Notes under the pieces: generated by a model | What the model was told of the DNA's origin: nothing | Databases searched by the model: none | What the model saw: the letters and a program-made list of their open reading frames with translations, nothing else | Assembly (NCBI RefSeq): GCF_900110275.1 | Contig: NZ_FODC01000010.1 | Coordinates: 62,001 to 126,000, forward strand | From: Duganella sp. CF517 | GTDB taxonomy: Bacteria; Pseudomonadota; Gammaproteobacteria; Burkholderiales; Burkholderiaceae_D | Length of the DNA stretch: 64,000 bases | Reading direction: 5' to 3' | In this document: positions 54,732 to 63,239 of the stretch, piece by piece | Layout of the letters: the number at the start of each line of letters is the position of its first letter | How positions within the stretch are numbered: the first letter of the stretch is position 1 | Position numbers and translations under genes: made by a program

Positions 54732-54757
54732 GGCCGATTACGCTACGCTAATGCGCC
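54732..54757. repeat. REP-like palindrome, family B
   Basis: GGCCGATTACGCTACGCTAA, then TGCGCC, resembles 45878-45903 and forms an imperfect dyad. It lies between mntH and the convergent hydrolase and reaches 10 bp into the coding end of the hydrolase, where it supplies the RRAH-stop. Confidence 0.6.
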
Positions 54758-55662
54758 CTGCGTGGTTCCGAAGCGTGCGGGCTTGCCGCATCATCGCCAT
54801 GTCGCAGCACAAACGCGGCCACGTCATCGAGCGTCGGCGCCAGCCAGCGCAGCGGCGCGGCGATCGAGCCCACCAGCGTGGTGTGGCTGACCTTGTCGTA
54901 ATACATCTCTTTGACGTCGACCTGATTGGCGCGCAGCAGCGCCGCCAGGTGGCCGGTGTTTTGCTGCGGATCGACCAGCTTGTCGCTGCGCGCGGCGATC
55001 AGCAGCGCCGGCGGCGACGTGGCCGACACATGCCGTACCGGCTGCGATTCCGGCGGCGAATCCGGAAAATGAAACACCGGCCTGGTGGTCGGATTCTCGA
55101 TCGGTAAAAAGTCATATGGCCCGGCCAGGCCGATCCAGCCGCGCACATCCCGGATGGACATGCCCTGCTTTTCCAGCCAACGCCCATCGAGCGCCACCAT
55201 CGCCGCGTTGTACGCGCCGGAGCTGTGCCCCATCACATACAGGCGCTTGGGATCGCCGCCATAGCGGCCGGCCTGCCTGGCGGCCCACGCCACCGCCTGC
55301 GCGGCGTCATCCAGGAAATCGGGATAGCTCACCTCGGGATGGAGCCGGTAATCGGCGACCACGGTGACGATGCCGCGCGACGCCAGCGCCCTGCCGACGA
55401 AGGCGTAATCGGCCCGCTCGCCCGCCACCCAGTTGCCGCCGTAAAAGAACACCACCACCGGCGCCTTGCCGCTGGCGTCTTTTGGACGGTAGACGTCGAG
55501 CATGCGGCGCGGGCCCTCGCCATACGACAGATCGGCGCTGCGCTCGGAGGCGCCGCCGGGCGACAGCGCGTTGAGCGCGGTCAGCGGCGAACAGGCCGCC
55601 AGCGCCAGCAACACCGGCACGGCGACGGCAAGCGCAAGATAGGGACGAGGGATGCGGGACAT
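54748..55662 (-). CDS. Lipoprotein alpha/beta hydrolase (BD-FAE/HSL-like esterase)
   Basis: The 304-residue protein has lipobox LALAAC with C24 and a core with VVVFFYGGNWVAGERADYAF (HGGxW-like oxyanion motif) and nucleophile GHSSGAYNA, then ALLIAARSDKLVDPQQN (acid) and KVSHTTLVG (histidine). The features fit the BD-FAE/HSL alpha/beta hydrolases, esterases of small acyl substrates. The start at 55662 is placed just before the signal. The last few residues come from a REP-like palindrome. It ends 43 bp from mntH. Confidence 0.86.
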   Translation of the reverse strand: MSRIPRPYLALAVAVPVLLALAACSPLTALNALSPGGASERSADLSYGEGPRRMLDVYRPKDASGKAPVVVFFYGGNWVAGERADYAFVGRALASRGIVTVVADYRLHPEVSYPDFLDDAAQAVAWAARQAGRYGGDPKRLYVMGHSSGAYNAAMVALDGRWLEKQGMSIRDVRGWIGLAGPYDFLPIENPTTRPVFHFPDSPPESQPVRHVSATSPPALLIAARSDKLVDPQQNTGHLAALLRANQVDVKEMYYDKVSHTTLVGSIAAPLRWLAPTLDDVAAFVLRHGDDAASPHASEPRRAH

Positions 55663-55766
55663 GGCAATGGATGGGTTCGTTGGTATCCAGGCCAGTGTAG
55701 AAGCCTTGCGCAGCGGCGACATTCGGTTTCCCTAACGAACGGTGCGCTGCATCGCTTACAGCCGCG

Positions 55767-56777
55767 CTATTTCACCTGCGCGCTCCAGTCGCTCAGCATA
55801 TAGCCACCCGGTATGCCACGGCACAAGCGCGCCGACGACGCCGACGACAGCTTGAAGCCTTGCGCCGTCCACAACCAGGTCGCCTGCACGTTGCAGTCGC
55901 CCAGTCCGCGCCCTTTGCCGAAACTGCCCAGCTCGCCCTTGTCGAACGACGCGTTGAGCAGCTCGTTGTCCGGCGCGCCGTCGGCGTCGGTCAGCTTGAC
56001 CCGCTGGGCGGCATACGGCGGCTTGTCGTCGGCGGTCCACACGGCAAAGCTGGACTGGTAGGCGCCACGCCCGCATTCGATCAGCAACAACAGCGTCGAC
56101 GCCGACAGGCGGGAAATCTCGCTCTGCGACTCGGCGCCGCCGATCAACTCCGGCGGCTCGTCGCATCCACCCTTCGGCAACTTGCTGGCGATCAGCGGCA
56201 GCAGGGCCGCATCCTGCTTGCGCTGCGCCACCGGCGGCAGGCCGCGCAGCACCGGCGCGGGCACCGGCGGCAACACCGCGCTCGCCGGCTTGGCACCAGG
56301 CTTGACCAGCGCCGTCACGGTGCCCACCCGTCCCTGCACATCATCGATCTTCAACAGCGCCGCCTTCACTCCGGCCAGCGACAGGCGCCACCTGGTTTTG
56401 CCATCCGTGACCTCGGCAAACCCCGCATCGAGCAACGCCGGCAGCAAGTGCTCGATCTGCACCGGCTTGAGTCCGGCCTCCGAGGTCAACCCGGGCAAGG
56501 CCAGCTTCCCGACCCGCAGGGTCAGCGGGCCGACCGCCGTCTCGTCCTGATTGATCGCGGTCAGCTTGGCCGCCACGGCCGCGTCCGGGCCGGCCGGACG
56601 GCCCAGCCACAGCGCCACCGGCGCGCTATCGCCATCCTCGGACTGATACCCGACCGCTTCGCAGGCGCGCGTGTTGTCGCACGCGACCTCCCAATCCTTG
56701 ATCGTGAAATGGGCGGCGCAGGCCGTCGAGCCGACCAGCGCCAGCGCCACGGCAACAACATATTGCAAAATCTTCAT
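55767..56777 (-). CDS. DUF1176 periplasmic protein
   Basis: The 336-residue protein has a signal peptide (ILQYVVAVALALVGSTACAA) and HFTIKDWEVACDNTRACEAV near the start, with a C-terminal CGRGAYQSSFAVW and ARLCRGIPGGYMLSDWSAQV. These are DUF1176 hallmarks (W-V-CDN...C-A..GY and W.W...G). Cysteines are spaced for disulfides. Function unknown. It lies after the orn terminator on the same strand. Confidence 0.88.
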   Translation of the reverse strand: MKILQYVVAVALALVGSTACAAHFTIKDWEVACDNTRACEAVGYQSEDGDSAPVALWLGRPAGPDAAVAAKLTAINQDETAVGPLTLRVGKLALPGLTSEAGLKPVQIEHLLPALLDAGFAEVTDGKTRWRLSLAGVKAALLKIDDVQGRVGTVTALVKPGAKPASAVLPPVPAPVLRGLPPVAQRKQDAALLPLIASKLPKGGCDEPPELIGGAESQSEISRLSASTLLLLIECGRGAYQSSFAVWTADDKPPYAAQRVKLTDADGAPDNELLNASFDKGELGSFGKGRGLGDCNVQATWLWTAQGFKLSSASSARLCRGIPGGYMLSDWSAQVK

Positions 56778-56800
56778 GTATTACCTTTCGGACGAAAAAA

Positions 56801-56823
56801 AACAGGTTCAACCGAACCTGTTC
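56801..56823 (-). terminator. Intrinsic terminator of orn
   Basis: AACAGGTTC and GAACCTGTT form a 9-bp stem with a 5-nt loop; read on the minus strand, eight T follow. It lies just beyond the orn stop (56842) and before the DUF1176 start. Confidence 0.8.
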
Positions 56824-56841
56824 CGATGACGCGCGCGTCCC

Positions 56842-57438
56842 TTACAGCTTGATGAAATGCTCGCGGTAGTATTTGAGCTCTTCGATCGATTCGATGATGT
56901 CGGCCATGGCCGTGTGCATCTGGTGCTTCTTGAAACCGGCCACCATCTCCGGCTTCCAGCGCTTGCCCAGTTCCTTCAACGTCGACACGTCGATGTTGCG
57001 ATAATGGAAATACGCCTCCAGCTTCGGCATGTAGCGCACCATGAAGCGGCGGTCCTGGCCGATGGTGTTGCCGCACATCGGCGCTTTGCCCTTCGGCACC
57101 CACTGCTTCATGAACTTGATCAATTCTTCCTCGGCCTGCGCCTCGGTCACGGTCGACGCCTTGACCTTGTCGATCAGGCCCGAGCGGCCGTGCGTGCCCT
57201 TGTTCCAGGCGTCCATGCCGTCGAGCACCGCGTCGCTCTGGTGCACCACCATCACCGGCCCCTCGGCCAGCACGTTCAGGTGCATGTCGGTGACGACCAC
57301 GGCCACTTCGATGATGCGGTCGGTGTCCGGCTCCAGACCGGTCATCTCCATATCCACCCAGACCAGATTCATTTCATTCTGGCGCGGGGTAATGACCGCA
57401 GGAGCGGAACCTTCTGGCAAATCGTTAGCTTGTGACAT
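56842..57438 (-). CDS. orn: Oligoribonuclease (3'-5' exonuclease)
   Basis: The 198-residue protein is a DEDDh exonuclease: D29 and E31 ([11 protein letters not shown]), a central aspartate, and H175...D180 ([12 protein letters not shown]). It degrades di- to pentaribonucleotides, including pGpG from cyclic di-GMP turnover. The first 20 residues ([20 protein letters not shown]) are an extension on the usual start, which could be at M23. The gene ends with a clean terminator and is divergent from the M48 protease. Confidence 0.95.
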   Translation of the reverse strand: MSQANDLPEGSAPAVITPRQNEMNLVWVDMEMTGLEPDTDRIIEVAVVVTDMHLNVLAEGPVMVVHQSDAVLDGMDAWNKGTHGRSGLIDKVKASTVTEAQAEEELIKFMKQWVPKGKAPMCGNTIGQDRRFMVRYMPKLEAYFHYRNIDVSTLKELGKRWKPEMVAGFKKHQMHTAMADIIESIEELKYYREHFIKL

Positions 57439-57502
57439 AATTCTCTCTTGGCTCGCGTGAGCCCACGTTAATCCGAATCCGCCATTTTCTCACAGGCATA
57501 GA

Positions 57503-58774
57503 ATGTATTCACTCGCGTTTTCGATTTTGTTCGTATCTTTCATCATTTTGACCTTGATCGTGCGCTTCTGGCTGGCTTCGCGCCATATCCGCCACGTGCT
57601 GACCCATCGCGGCGCCGTGCCGGCCGAATTCGCCGAGAAAATCCCCCTCGCCGCCCACCAGAAGGCGGCCGATTACACCGTCGCGCGCACCAAGTTCGGC
57701 CTGCTCGCGCTGTTGATCAACACCCTGGTGCTGGTCGGTTTCACCCTGCTCGGCGGCCTGCAGTGGCTGTCGGTGGAGATCTTCAAACTGACCGGCGGCG
57801 GCATGGGCTATCAACTGGCGTTGCTGGCCGCCTTCGCGGTCATTTCCGGCGTGATCGACCTGCCGTTCGACTATTACAAGCAGTTCGGCCTGGAACAGCG
57901 TTTCGGTTTCAACAAGATGACGCGCGGCCTGTTCTTCGCCGACATGGTCAAGGGCGCCCTGCTGGGCGCGGCCATCGGCCTGCCGCTGATGTGGGTCATG
58001 CTGACCCTGATGGACAAATCGGGCGGCCTGTGGTGGTTCTACGCCTGGCTGGTGTGGAGCGGCTTCCAGTTGCTGATGATGGTGTTGTTCCCGACCGTCA
58101 TCGCGCCGATGTTCAACAAGTTCACGCCGCTGGAAGACCAGTCGCTCAAGTCGCGCATCGAAGGCTTGATGAAGCGCGTCGGCTTCGCCTCGAAGGGCCT
58201 GTTCGTGATGGACGGCTCCAAGCGCAGCGCCCACGGCAACGCCTACTTCTCCGGCTTCGGCGCCAACAAGCGCATCGTGTTCTTCGACACCCTGCTCTCG
58301 CGCCTGCAGCCGCAGGAGATCGAGGCGGTGCTGGCGCACGAGCTCGGCCACTTCAAGCTCAAGCACATCATCAAGCGCATCGTCATGATGTTCGCCATCT
58401 CGCTGGGCTTCCTGGCGCTGCTGGGCTACCTGAAGAACCAGGTATGGTTCTACACCGGCCTGGGCGTCGATCCGCTGCTGCTGCCGGGCCAGAGCAACGA
58501 CGCCATGGTGCTGCTGCTGTTCATGCTGGCGCTGCCGGTGTTCACCTTCCTGTTCAGCCCTTTGACGTCGATCGGCTCGCGCAAGCACGAATTCGAGGCC
58601 GACGCCTTCGCCGCCAGGCACACCGATTCGCGCGACCTGGTGTCGGCGCTGGTCAAGATGTACGAGGACAACGCCTCGACCTTGACGCCGGACCCGCTGC
58701 ACTCGGCGTTCTACGACTCCCATCCGCCGGCCAGCGTGCGCATCCGGCATCTGAACGCGGCGGCCGCGGCATGA
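57503..58774 (+). CDS. M48-family membrane zinc metalloprotease (Ste24/HtpX-like)
   Basis: The 423-residue protein has N-terminal and central membrane segments and the zinc motif H279ELGH (VLAHELGHFKLKHIIKR), with the later glutamate ligand in KHEFEADAFAA. The HEFEADAFAARHTDSRDLV motif is typical of CAAX-protease-like (Ste24) M48A members. It would cleave misfolded membrane proteins or peptides in the inner membrane. It overlaps phhB by 4 bp (ATGA) and is the first gene of an M48-phhB-rsgA operon. Confidence 0.93.
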   Translation: MYSLAFSILFVSFIILTLIVRFWLASRHIRHVLTHRGAVPAEFAEKIPLAAHQKAADYTVARTKFGLLALLINTLVLVGFTLLGGLQWLSVEIFKLTGGGMGYQLALLAAFAVISGVIDLPFDYYKQFGLEQRFGFNKMTRGLFFADMVKGALLGAAIGLPLMWVMLTLMDKSGGLWWFYAWLVWSGFQLLMMVLFPTVIAPMFNKFTPLEDQSLKSRIEGLMKRVGFASKGLFVMDGSKRSAHGNAYFSGFGANKRIVFFDTLLSRLQPQEIEAVLAHELGHFKLKHIIKRIVMMFAISLGFLALLGYLKNQVWFYTGLGVDPLLLPGQSNDAMVLLLFMLALPVFTFLFSPLTSIGSRKHEFEADAFAARHTDSRDLVSALVKMYEDNASTLTPDPLHSAFYDSHPPASVRIRHLNAAAAA

Positions 58775-59148
58775 CTACCCGCGCCGCCCCCGCCACCCGC
58801 GCCGACCTGCTCGCCGGCCACAGCCGGCCGGCCAGGCTGGCGCTGACTGCCGACCAGGCCGCGCGCCTGCTCGCGCTCGTGCCGGACTGGTCGCTGCAAG
58901 ACGGCAAACTGTGCCGCACCTTCGGCTTTCGCAATTACTATCGCACCATGGCCTTCGTCAATGCGCTGGCCTACCTGAGCCACGCCGAAGACCACCACCC
59001 GGAAATGACCGTGACTTATAAAAACTGCACCGTGCGCTACGATACCCATTCGGTCGACGATGGCCGTGGCGGCCTGTCCGACAACGACTTCATCTGCGCG
59101 GCCAAGGCCGACGCGCTGTTCGCGCAGCTGGCCGGGGCGTCCGCATGA
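58771..59148 (+). CDS. phhB: Pterin-4a-carbinolamine dehydratase
   Basis: The 125-residue protein has the active site H75H76PE ([20 protein letters not shown]) and the third histidine H93 (DTHSVDDG). It dehydrates 4a-hydroxytetrahydropterin in the phenylalanine hydroxylase cycle and can act in tetrahydropterin recycling. An N-terminal extension of about 25 residues precedes the usual ADQA...LL..W start. The ATGA overlap with the protease before it and the same overlap with rsgA after it indicate translational coupling. Confidence 0.93.
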   Translation: MTTRAAPATRADLLAGHSRPARLALTADQAARLLALVPDWSLQDGKLCRTFGFRNYYRTMAFVNALAYLSHAEDHHPEMTVTYKNCTVRYDTHSVDDGRGGLSDNDFICAAKADALFAQLAGASA

Positions 59149-60059
59149 GCCAGCAAGCGCCAGCCAAGCTCAAGGCGACCATCATCGCCGCCCACGGCCG
59201 CCACTACCTGGCCGAGGCCGGCGGCGTCAAGCTGCAATGCGTCACGCGCGGCAAGAAGACCAACGTCGCCGTCGGCGACATCGTCGACGTCACCATGACC
59301 TCGCCCGACCAGGGCGTGATCGACAAGATCGACGAACGCAAGACCCTGCTGTACCGCTCCGACCAGTACAAATCGAAGCTGCTGGCGGCCAACCTGACGC
59401 AGTTGTTCATCGTCGTCGCCACCGAACCGGGCTTCGCCGACGACCTGGTGTCGCGCTCCCTGGTGGCGGCCGAGGCGGCCGGCATCCAGGCCCGCCTGAT
59501 CCTCAACAAGACCGACGTCACCGAATCGCTGGCGCGCACCCGCGAGCGACTGCAACCGTACGCCTCGCTGGGCTACCCGGTGCACGAAGTGTCGGCCAAG
59601 GCGCACCCGGACCAGGCACTGGCCGTGTTGAAACCGCTGCTGGCGGGCCAGTCGTCGATCCTGATCGGCCAGTCCGGCATGGGCAAATCCTCGCTGATCA
59701 ACCTCTTGGTGCCGGACGCCGACATCGCCGTGCGCGAAATCTCGGCCGCGCTCGACACCGGCAAGCACACCACCACCTTCACCCGGCTGTACCAGCTGCC
59801 CGAACTGGGCGCGGGCTCGTCGATCATCGATTCGCCCGGCTTCCAGGAATTCGGCCTGTACCACCTGAGCGAAGGCATGCTCGAGCGCGCCTTCGTCGAC
59901 TTCGCGCCCTACCTCGGGCATTGCAAGTATTACAATTGCCGCCACCTGATCGAGCCGCAGTGCGCCATCCTGGCGGCCGTCGCCGACGGCAAGATCACCA
60001 AGATGCGCCACACGCTGTACGGTCAACTGTTGCATGAATCGTCGCAAACGCTGTATTAA
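59145..60059 (+). CDS. rsgA: Ribosome small subunit GTPase RsgA (YjeQ)
   Basis: The 304-residue circularly permuted GTPase has NKTD (121-124), G1 GQSGMGKS (175-182) and DSPG (229-232). An N-terminal OB fold is followed by the GTPase and a C-terminal zinc finger with C260, C265, H267 and C273 ([15 protein letters not shown]). It helps mature and check the 30S subunit. Start overlaps the end of phhB by 4 bp. It is the last gene of this operon. Confidence 0.95.
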   Translation: MSQQAPAKLKATIIAAHGRHYLAEAGGVKLQCVTRGKKTNVAVGDIVDVTMTSPDQGVIDKIDERKTLLYRSDQYKSKLLAANLTQLFIVVATEPGFADDLVSRSLVAAEAAGIQARLILNKTDVTESLARTRERLQPYASLGYPVHEVSAKAHPDQALAVLKPLLAGQSSILIGQSGMGKSSLINLLVPDADIAVREISAALDTGKHTTTFTRLYQLPELGAGSSIIDSPGFQEFGLYHLSEGMLERAFVDFAPYLGHCKYYNCRHLIEPQCAILAAVADGKITKMRHTLYGQLLHESSQTLY

Positions 60060-60126
60060 ATCGTATTCTTGCAGCATGGAAGCCGCCTTTTGCGTGGCCC
60101 GCGCACACGGGATCGGGTTTGGCGAT

Positions 60127-60149
60127 TATAATTCCCAAGGGAAATTATA
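60127..60149 (+). promoter_or_regulatory. AT-rich dyad upstream of TPR-GAF histidine kinase
   Basis: TATAATTCCC-AA-GGGAAATTATA is a nearly perfect 23-bp dyad in a GC-rich setting, 47 bp before the kinase start. The left half contains TATAAT, so the dyad may be an operator overlapping a promoter. No regulator is in the neighbourhood. Confidence 0.4.
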
Positions 60150-60195
60150 CGTGCGTTTCCATCAACATATTTAGATGCGCGGTTCGAGGACATCG

Positions 60196-63111
60196 ATGGA
60201 CATGTTTGCGCTCGACGACGAAGTATCGCAGTGGGAAACCGCCCTGCAGACCCTGCGCGGGCCGGCCCGCCTGCCGGTGCTGGTGCCGCTGGCCTGGCAC
60301 CTGCGCCAGCGCGACAGCGCGCGCGCCGTCGCCCTCGCCCGCGAAGGCCTGGACCTGCTGCCCGCCACCACGTTGGCGCCCGAGGCCCAGGCATCGGCAT
60401 CGGCGCGGCTGCGGCTGGTCGAGGCGGAGGCCGACTGGCTCGAGGGCCGCCTGCCGGAGGCCGAAGCCAAGGCCGCCGCCGTCGCCGGGCAGTTGCACGC
60501 CAAGGACGACCAGCGCGGCCGCGCCGACACCCACTGGCTGCGCGCCTGGGTCGCCATCGACGGCGGCGACCATCCGGGCGGCATCGCCCACCTCGAACGC
60601 ATGGCGGCCGTCGCCGGCCAGTCCGGCGACGCCGAGCGCGTCGCCATCGCCGAAGCGACCATCGCCCGCTGGGCCGTCATCGAAGACATGCGCGCCGCCG
60701 AACGCCGCTGGGGCACCCGCTTTCAACACTTCCAGCACCACCTGGTGGCCGACGCCGGCGCCACCGTGGAACCGGCCGCGCCGCTCGCGCCCAGGGAGCA
60801 AGGCGTGGCCGCGTGGATCGGCGACTTCTTCGGCACCCGCGCCAGCCAGGGCGGCCACTACGGCGCCGCCGCCGGCCACTTCATCCGCGCCTACGAGGCC
60901 GCGCGCGCCACCGGCCAGCTGCGCGCGGCCATCACCGCCGCCGTCAACGTCGGCCTCGATTTCGCCATCCTGCACGACCACCACGCCGCGCTCGACTGGC
61001 TGCAGCGCGCGCTCGACCTGGCCCGCCCCACCGGCTGGCCGCGCAGCGTCGGCGCCTGCCTGTCGCACACGGCCGACACCATGCGCCGCCTCGGCCGGCT
61101 CGACGCCAGCGCCGACCTGCTGGCCGAAGCGCTGGCGGTGCTGGCGCCGCTGCCGGCCGGCCGCAGCTACGCCTCGGCGCTGCACTTCCTGGGCGACCTG
61201 TCGCTCGACCGCGCCGACTACGCCGCCGCGCTCGACGCCTTCAGCGGCCTGGAACGGCGCGCCGCCGCGCTGCGCCAGGTCGACCTGCACAGCATCGCGC
61301 GCCGCGGCCAGGCCCACGCGCTGTGCTTCCTCGATCGTCCGCAGGAGGCGCTGGCCGCCGCCGAGCACGCGATCGAGCTGGCCACCGCCCAGGACCACCT
61401 GGACAACCACGTGGCGGCGCTGCGGGTGCTGTCGGAGATCCATGCGCGGCACCCGTTGCCGGCGCCGCCCGGCATGACCAAGCCGAACGCCACGCTGCAC
61501 TATCTGCACCGGGCGCTGGCGGTGGCCTCGCGCATCGACGGCTACACCCTGCCGGGCGACCTGCTCGACGCGCTCGGCGCCCAGTACGCCCGCATCGGCG
61601 ACCACGCCCAGGCCTACGCCTCGGCGCTGGCGGCGGCCGCCGCGCGCGACAAGACCCACGGCCAGGAGGCCACCAACCGCGCCATCGCCATGCAGGTGCA
61701 CCACCAGACCGAGCGCGCCCGCGCCGAGGGCCTGCACCACCGGCTGCTGGCCGCGTCCGAGGCGCACCGCGCCGAGCTGCTGCTGCAAACCACCGCCACG
61801 CTCGAACGGCTGTCGGTGATCGGCCGCGAGATCACCACCCACCTCGACGCCGGCGCCATCTTCGCCGCGCTCAACGCCCACGTGCAGGCGCTGCTGCCGG
61901 CCAACACCTTCGCCATCTACCTGTGCGACCCCGGCTTCGACACGCTGAGCCGCGTGTTCGGCGTCGAGAACGGCGCGCCGCTGGCGAACAACACCATCGC
62001 CGTCGACAACCCGCGCGCCAACGCCGCGCGCAGCCTGCGCGAGCGCGCCGAGATCTACGTCGACGACGCCGGTCCGGACGACATCTTCCTGGCCCCCGGC
62101 ACGCAACTGATGTCGTGCGCGCTGTACGTGCCGCTGCTGGTCGGCGAGCGCACCCTGGGCGTGATGACGGTGCAGGCGGCGCGCGCGCGCGCCTACGGCG
62201 AACGCGAACGGCTGATCTTCCGCACCCTGTGCGCCTACGGCGCCATCGCGCTCGACAACGCCCAGGCCTACCGCCAGCTGCAGGACGCGCAAACGCAGCT
62301 GGTGTCGCAGCAAAAACTGGCGGCGCTGGGGGCGCTGATGGCCGGCGTCGCCCATGAACTGAACACGCCGATCGGCAACAGCCTGCTGATCGCCAGCACG
62401 CTGCACCAGAAGACCGAGGAACTGGCCAGGCGCCTGGACGGCCCCGGCCTGCGCCGCTCCGACCTGTCCACCTACCTGGACGACGCCGTCGCCGCCCACG
62501 CGCTGGTGATGCGCGGGCTCACCAGCGCGGCCGACCTGGTCAACAGCTTCAAGCAGGTGGCGGTCGACCGCACCACCGAGCAGCGGCGCCGCTTCGACCT
62601 GCAGCAGGTGGCCACCGAGGTCATCGCCACGATGATGAACCGGGTGCGCGCCAGCGGCCACCGGATCGACGTCGAGGTGGCCGCCGACATCGCGATGGAC
62701 AGCTACCCCGGCCCGCTGGGCCAGGTTATCGCCAACTTCATCAACAACGCGCTGCTGCACGCGTTCGGCGGCGCCGACGCCGGGGGCGGCGGCCATGGCA
62801 ACGGCGGCGGGCGCATGTGGCTGCGGGCGGCGGCGCCGGCCGACGGCAAGGTGACCCTGGTGTTCGGCGACGACGGCGCCGGCATCGCGCCGGAGCACAT
62901 GTCGCGCATCTTCGACCCCTTTTTCACCACCAAGCTGGGCCAGGGCGGCAGCGGGCTGGGATTGTCGATCAGTTATAATATTGTCACGTCCGTGCTGGGC
63001 GGGCTGATCACGGTCCACAGCGCGCCCGGCGGCACCACGTTCACGCTGGAGCTGCCGCTGACCGCGCCGGCGCCGGCGCCCGGGGCGGCGGCCGCGCACA
63101 TCTACCACTAG
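60196..63111 (+). CDS. TPR-GAF sensor histidine kinase
   Basis: The 971-residue cytoplasmic kinase has about 530 residues of TPR-like helical repeats, a GAF domain (about 536-690, LERLSVIGREITTHLDAGAI), an H-box at H720 (AALGALMAGVAHELNTPIGN) and a HATPase with N-box, G1 DDGAGI, F-box FDPFFTTK (about 904) and G2 GGSGLGLSI. No membrane segment or receiver domain is found. The lack of an adjacent response regulator means the partner is elsewhere. The start at 60196 is chosen for a GAGGA site 5 bp before it; a start at 60175 would add seven residues. Confidence 0.88.
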   Translation: MDMFALDDEVSQWETALQTLRGPARLPVLVPLAWHLRQRDSARAVALAREGLDLLPATTLAPEAQASASARLRLVEAEADWLEGRLPEAEAKAAAVAGQLHAKDDQRGRADTHWLRAWVAIDGGDHPGGIAHLERMAAVAGQSGDAERVAIAEATIARWAVIEDMRAAERRWGTRFQHFQHHLVADAGATVEPAAPLAPREQGVAAWIGDFFGTRASQGGHYGAAAGHFIRAYEAARATGQLRAAITAAVNVGLDFAILHDHHAALDWLQRALDLARPTGWPRSVGACLSHTADTMRRLGRLDASADLLAEALAVLAPLPAGRSYASALHFLGDLSLDRADYAAALDAFSGLERRAAALRQVDLHSIARRGQAHALCFLDRPQEALAAAEHAIELATAQDHLDNHVAALRVLSEIHARHPLPAPPGMTKPNATLHYLHRALAVASRIDGYTLPGDLLDALGAQYARIGDHAQAYASALAAAAARDKTHGQEATNRAIAMQVHHQTERARAEGLHHRLLAASEAHRAELLLQTTATLERLSVIGREITTHLDAGAIFAALNAHVQALLPANTFAIYLCDPGFDTLSRVFGVENGAPLANNTIAVDNPRANAARSLRERAEIYVDDAGPDDIFLAPGTQLMSCALYVPLLVGERTLGVMTVQAARARAYGERERLIFRTLCAYGAIALDNAQAYRQLQDAQTQLVSQQKLAALGALMAGVAHELNTPIGNSLLIASTLHQKTEELARRLDGPGLRRSDLSTYLDDAVAAHALVMRGLTSAADLVNSFKQVAVDRTTEQRRRFDLQQVATEVIATMMNRVRASGHRIDVEVAADIAMDSYPGPLGQVIANFINNALLHAFGGADAGGGGHGNGGGRMWLRAAAPADGKVTLVFGDDGAGIAPEHMSRIFDPFFTTKLGQGGSGLGLSISYNIVTSVLGGLITVHSAPGGTTFTLELPLTAPAPAPGAAAAHIYH

Positions 63112-63174
63112 TGCGTTTCGGGCCGCGCCGGCAGCACAATCTGCGGCAATTCGCCCCTTTGGCCGAATTGCCTT

Positions 63175-63180
63175 TATAAT
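63175..63180 (+). promoter_or_regulatory. -10 element of argF promoter
   Basis: TATAAT at 63175-63180 with a TTCGCC-like -35 18 bp upstream lies 60 bp before the argF ATG. The -10 is a perfect match; the -35 is weak. Confidence 0.45.
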
Positions 63181-63239
63181 TGTTCGGCTCAGCCGGCCGC
63201 GCATCCAGTCACGGGCCAGTTCACCTGTCAGTTGTCATT

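Noticed and set aside
60145-63204. 1019-codon minus-strand open frame opposite the TPR-GAF kinase
   Set aside because: Low-complexity Gly/Arg/Val/Gln product with no motif; mirrors the kinase codons.
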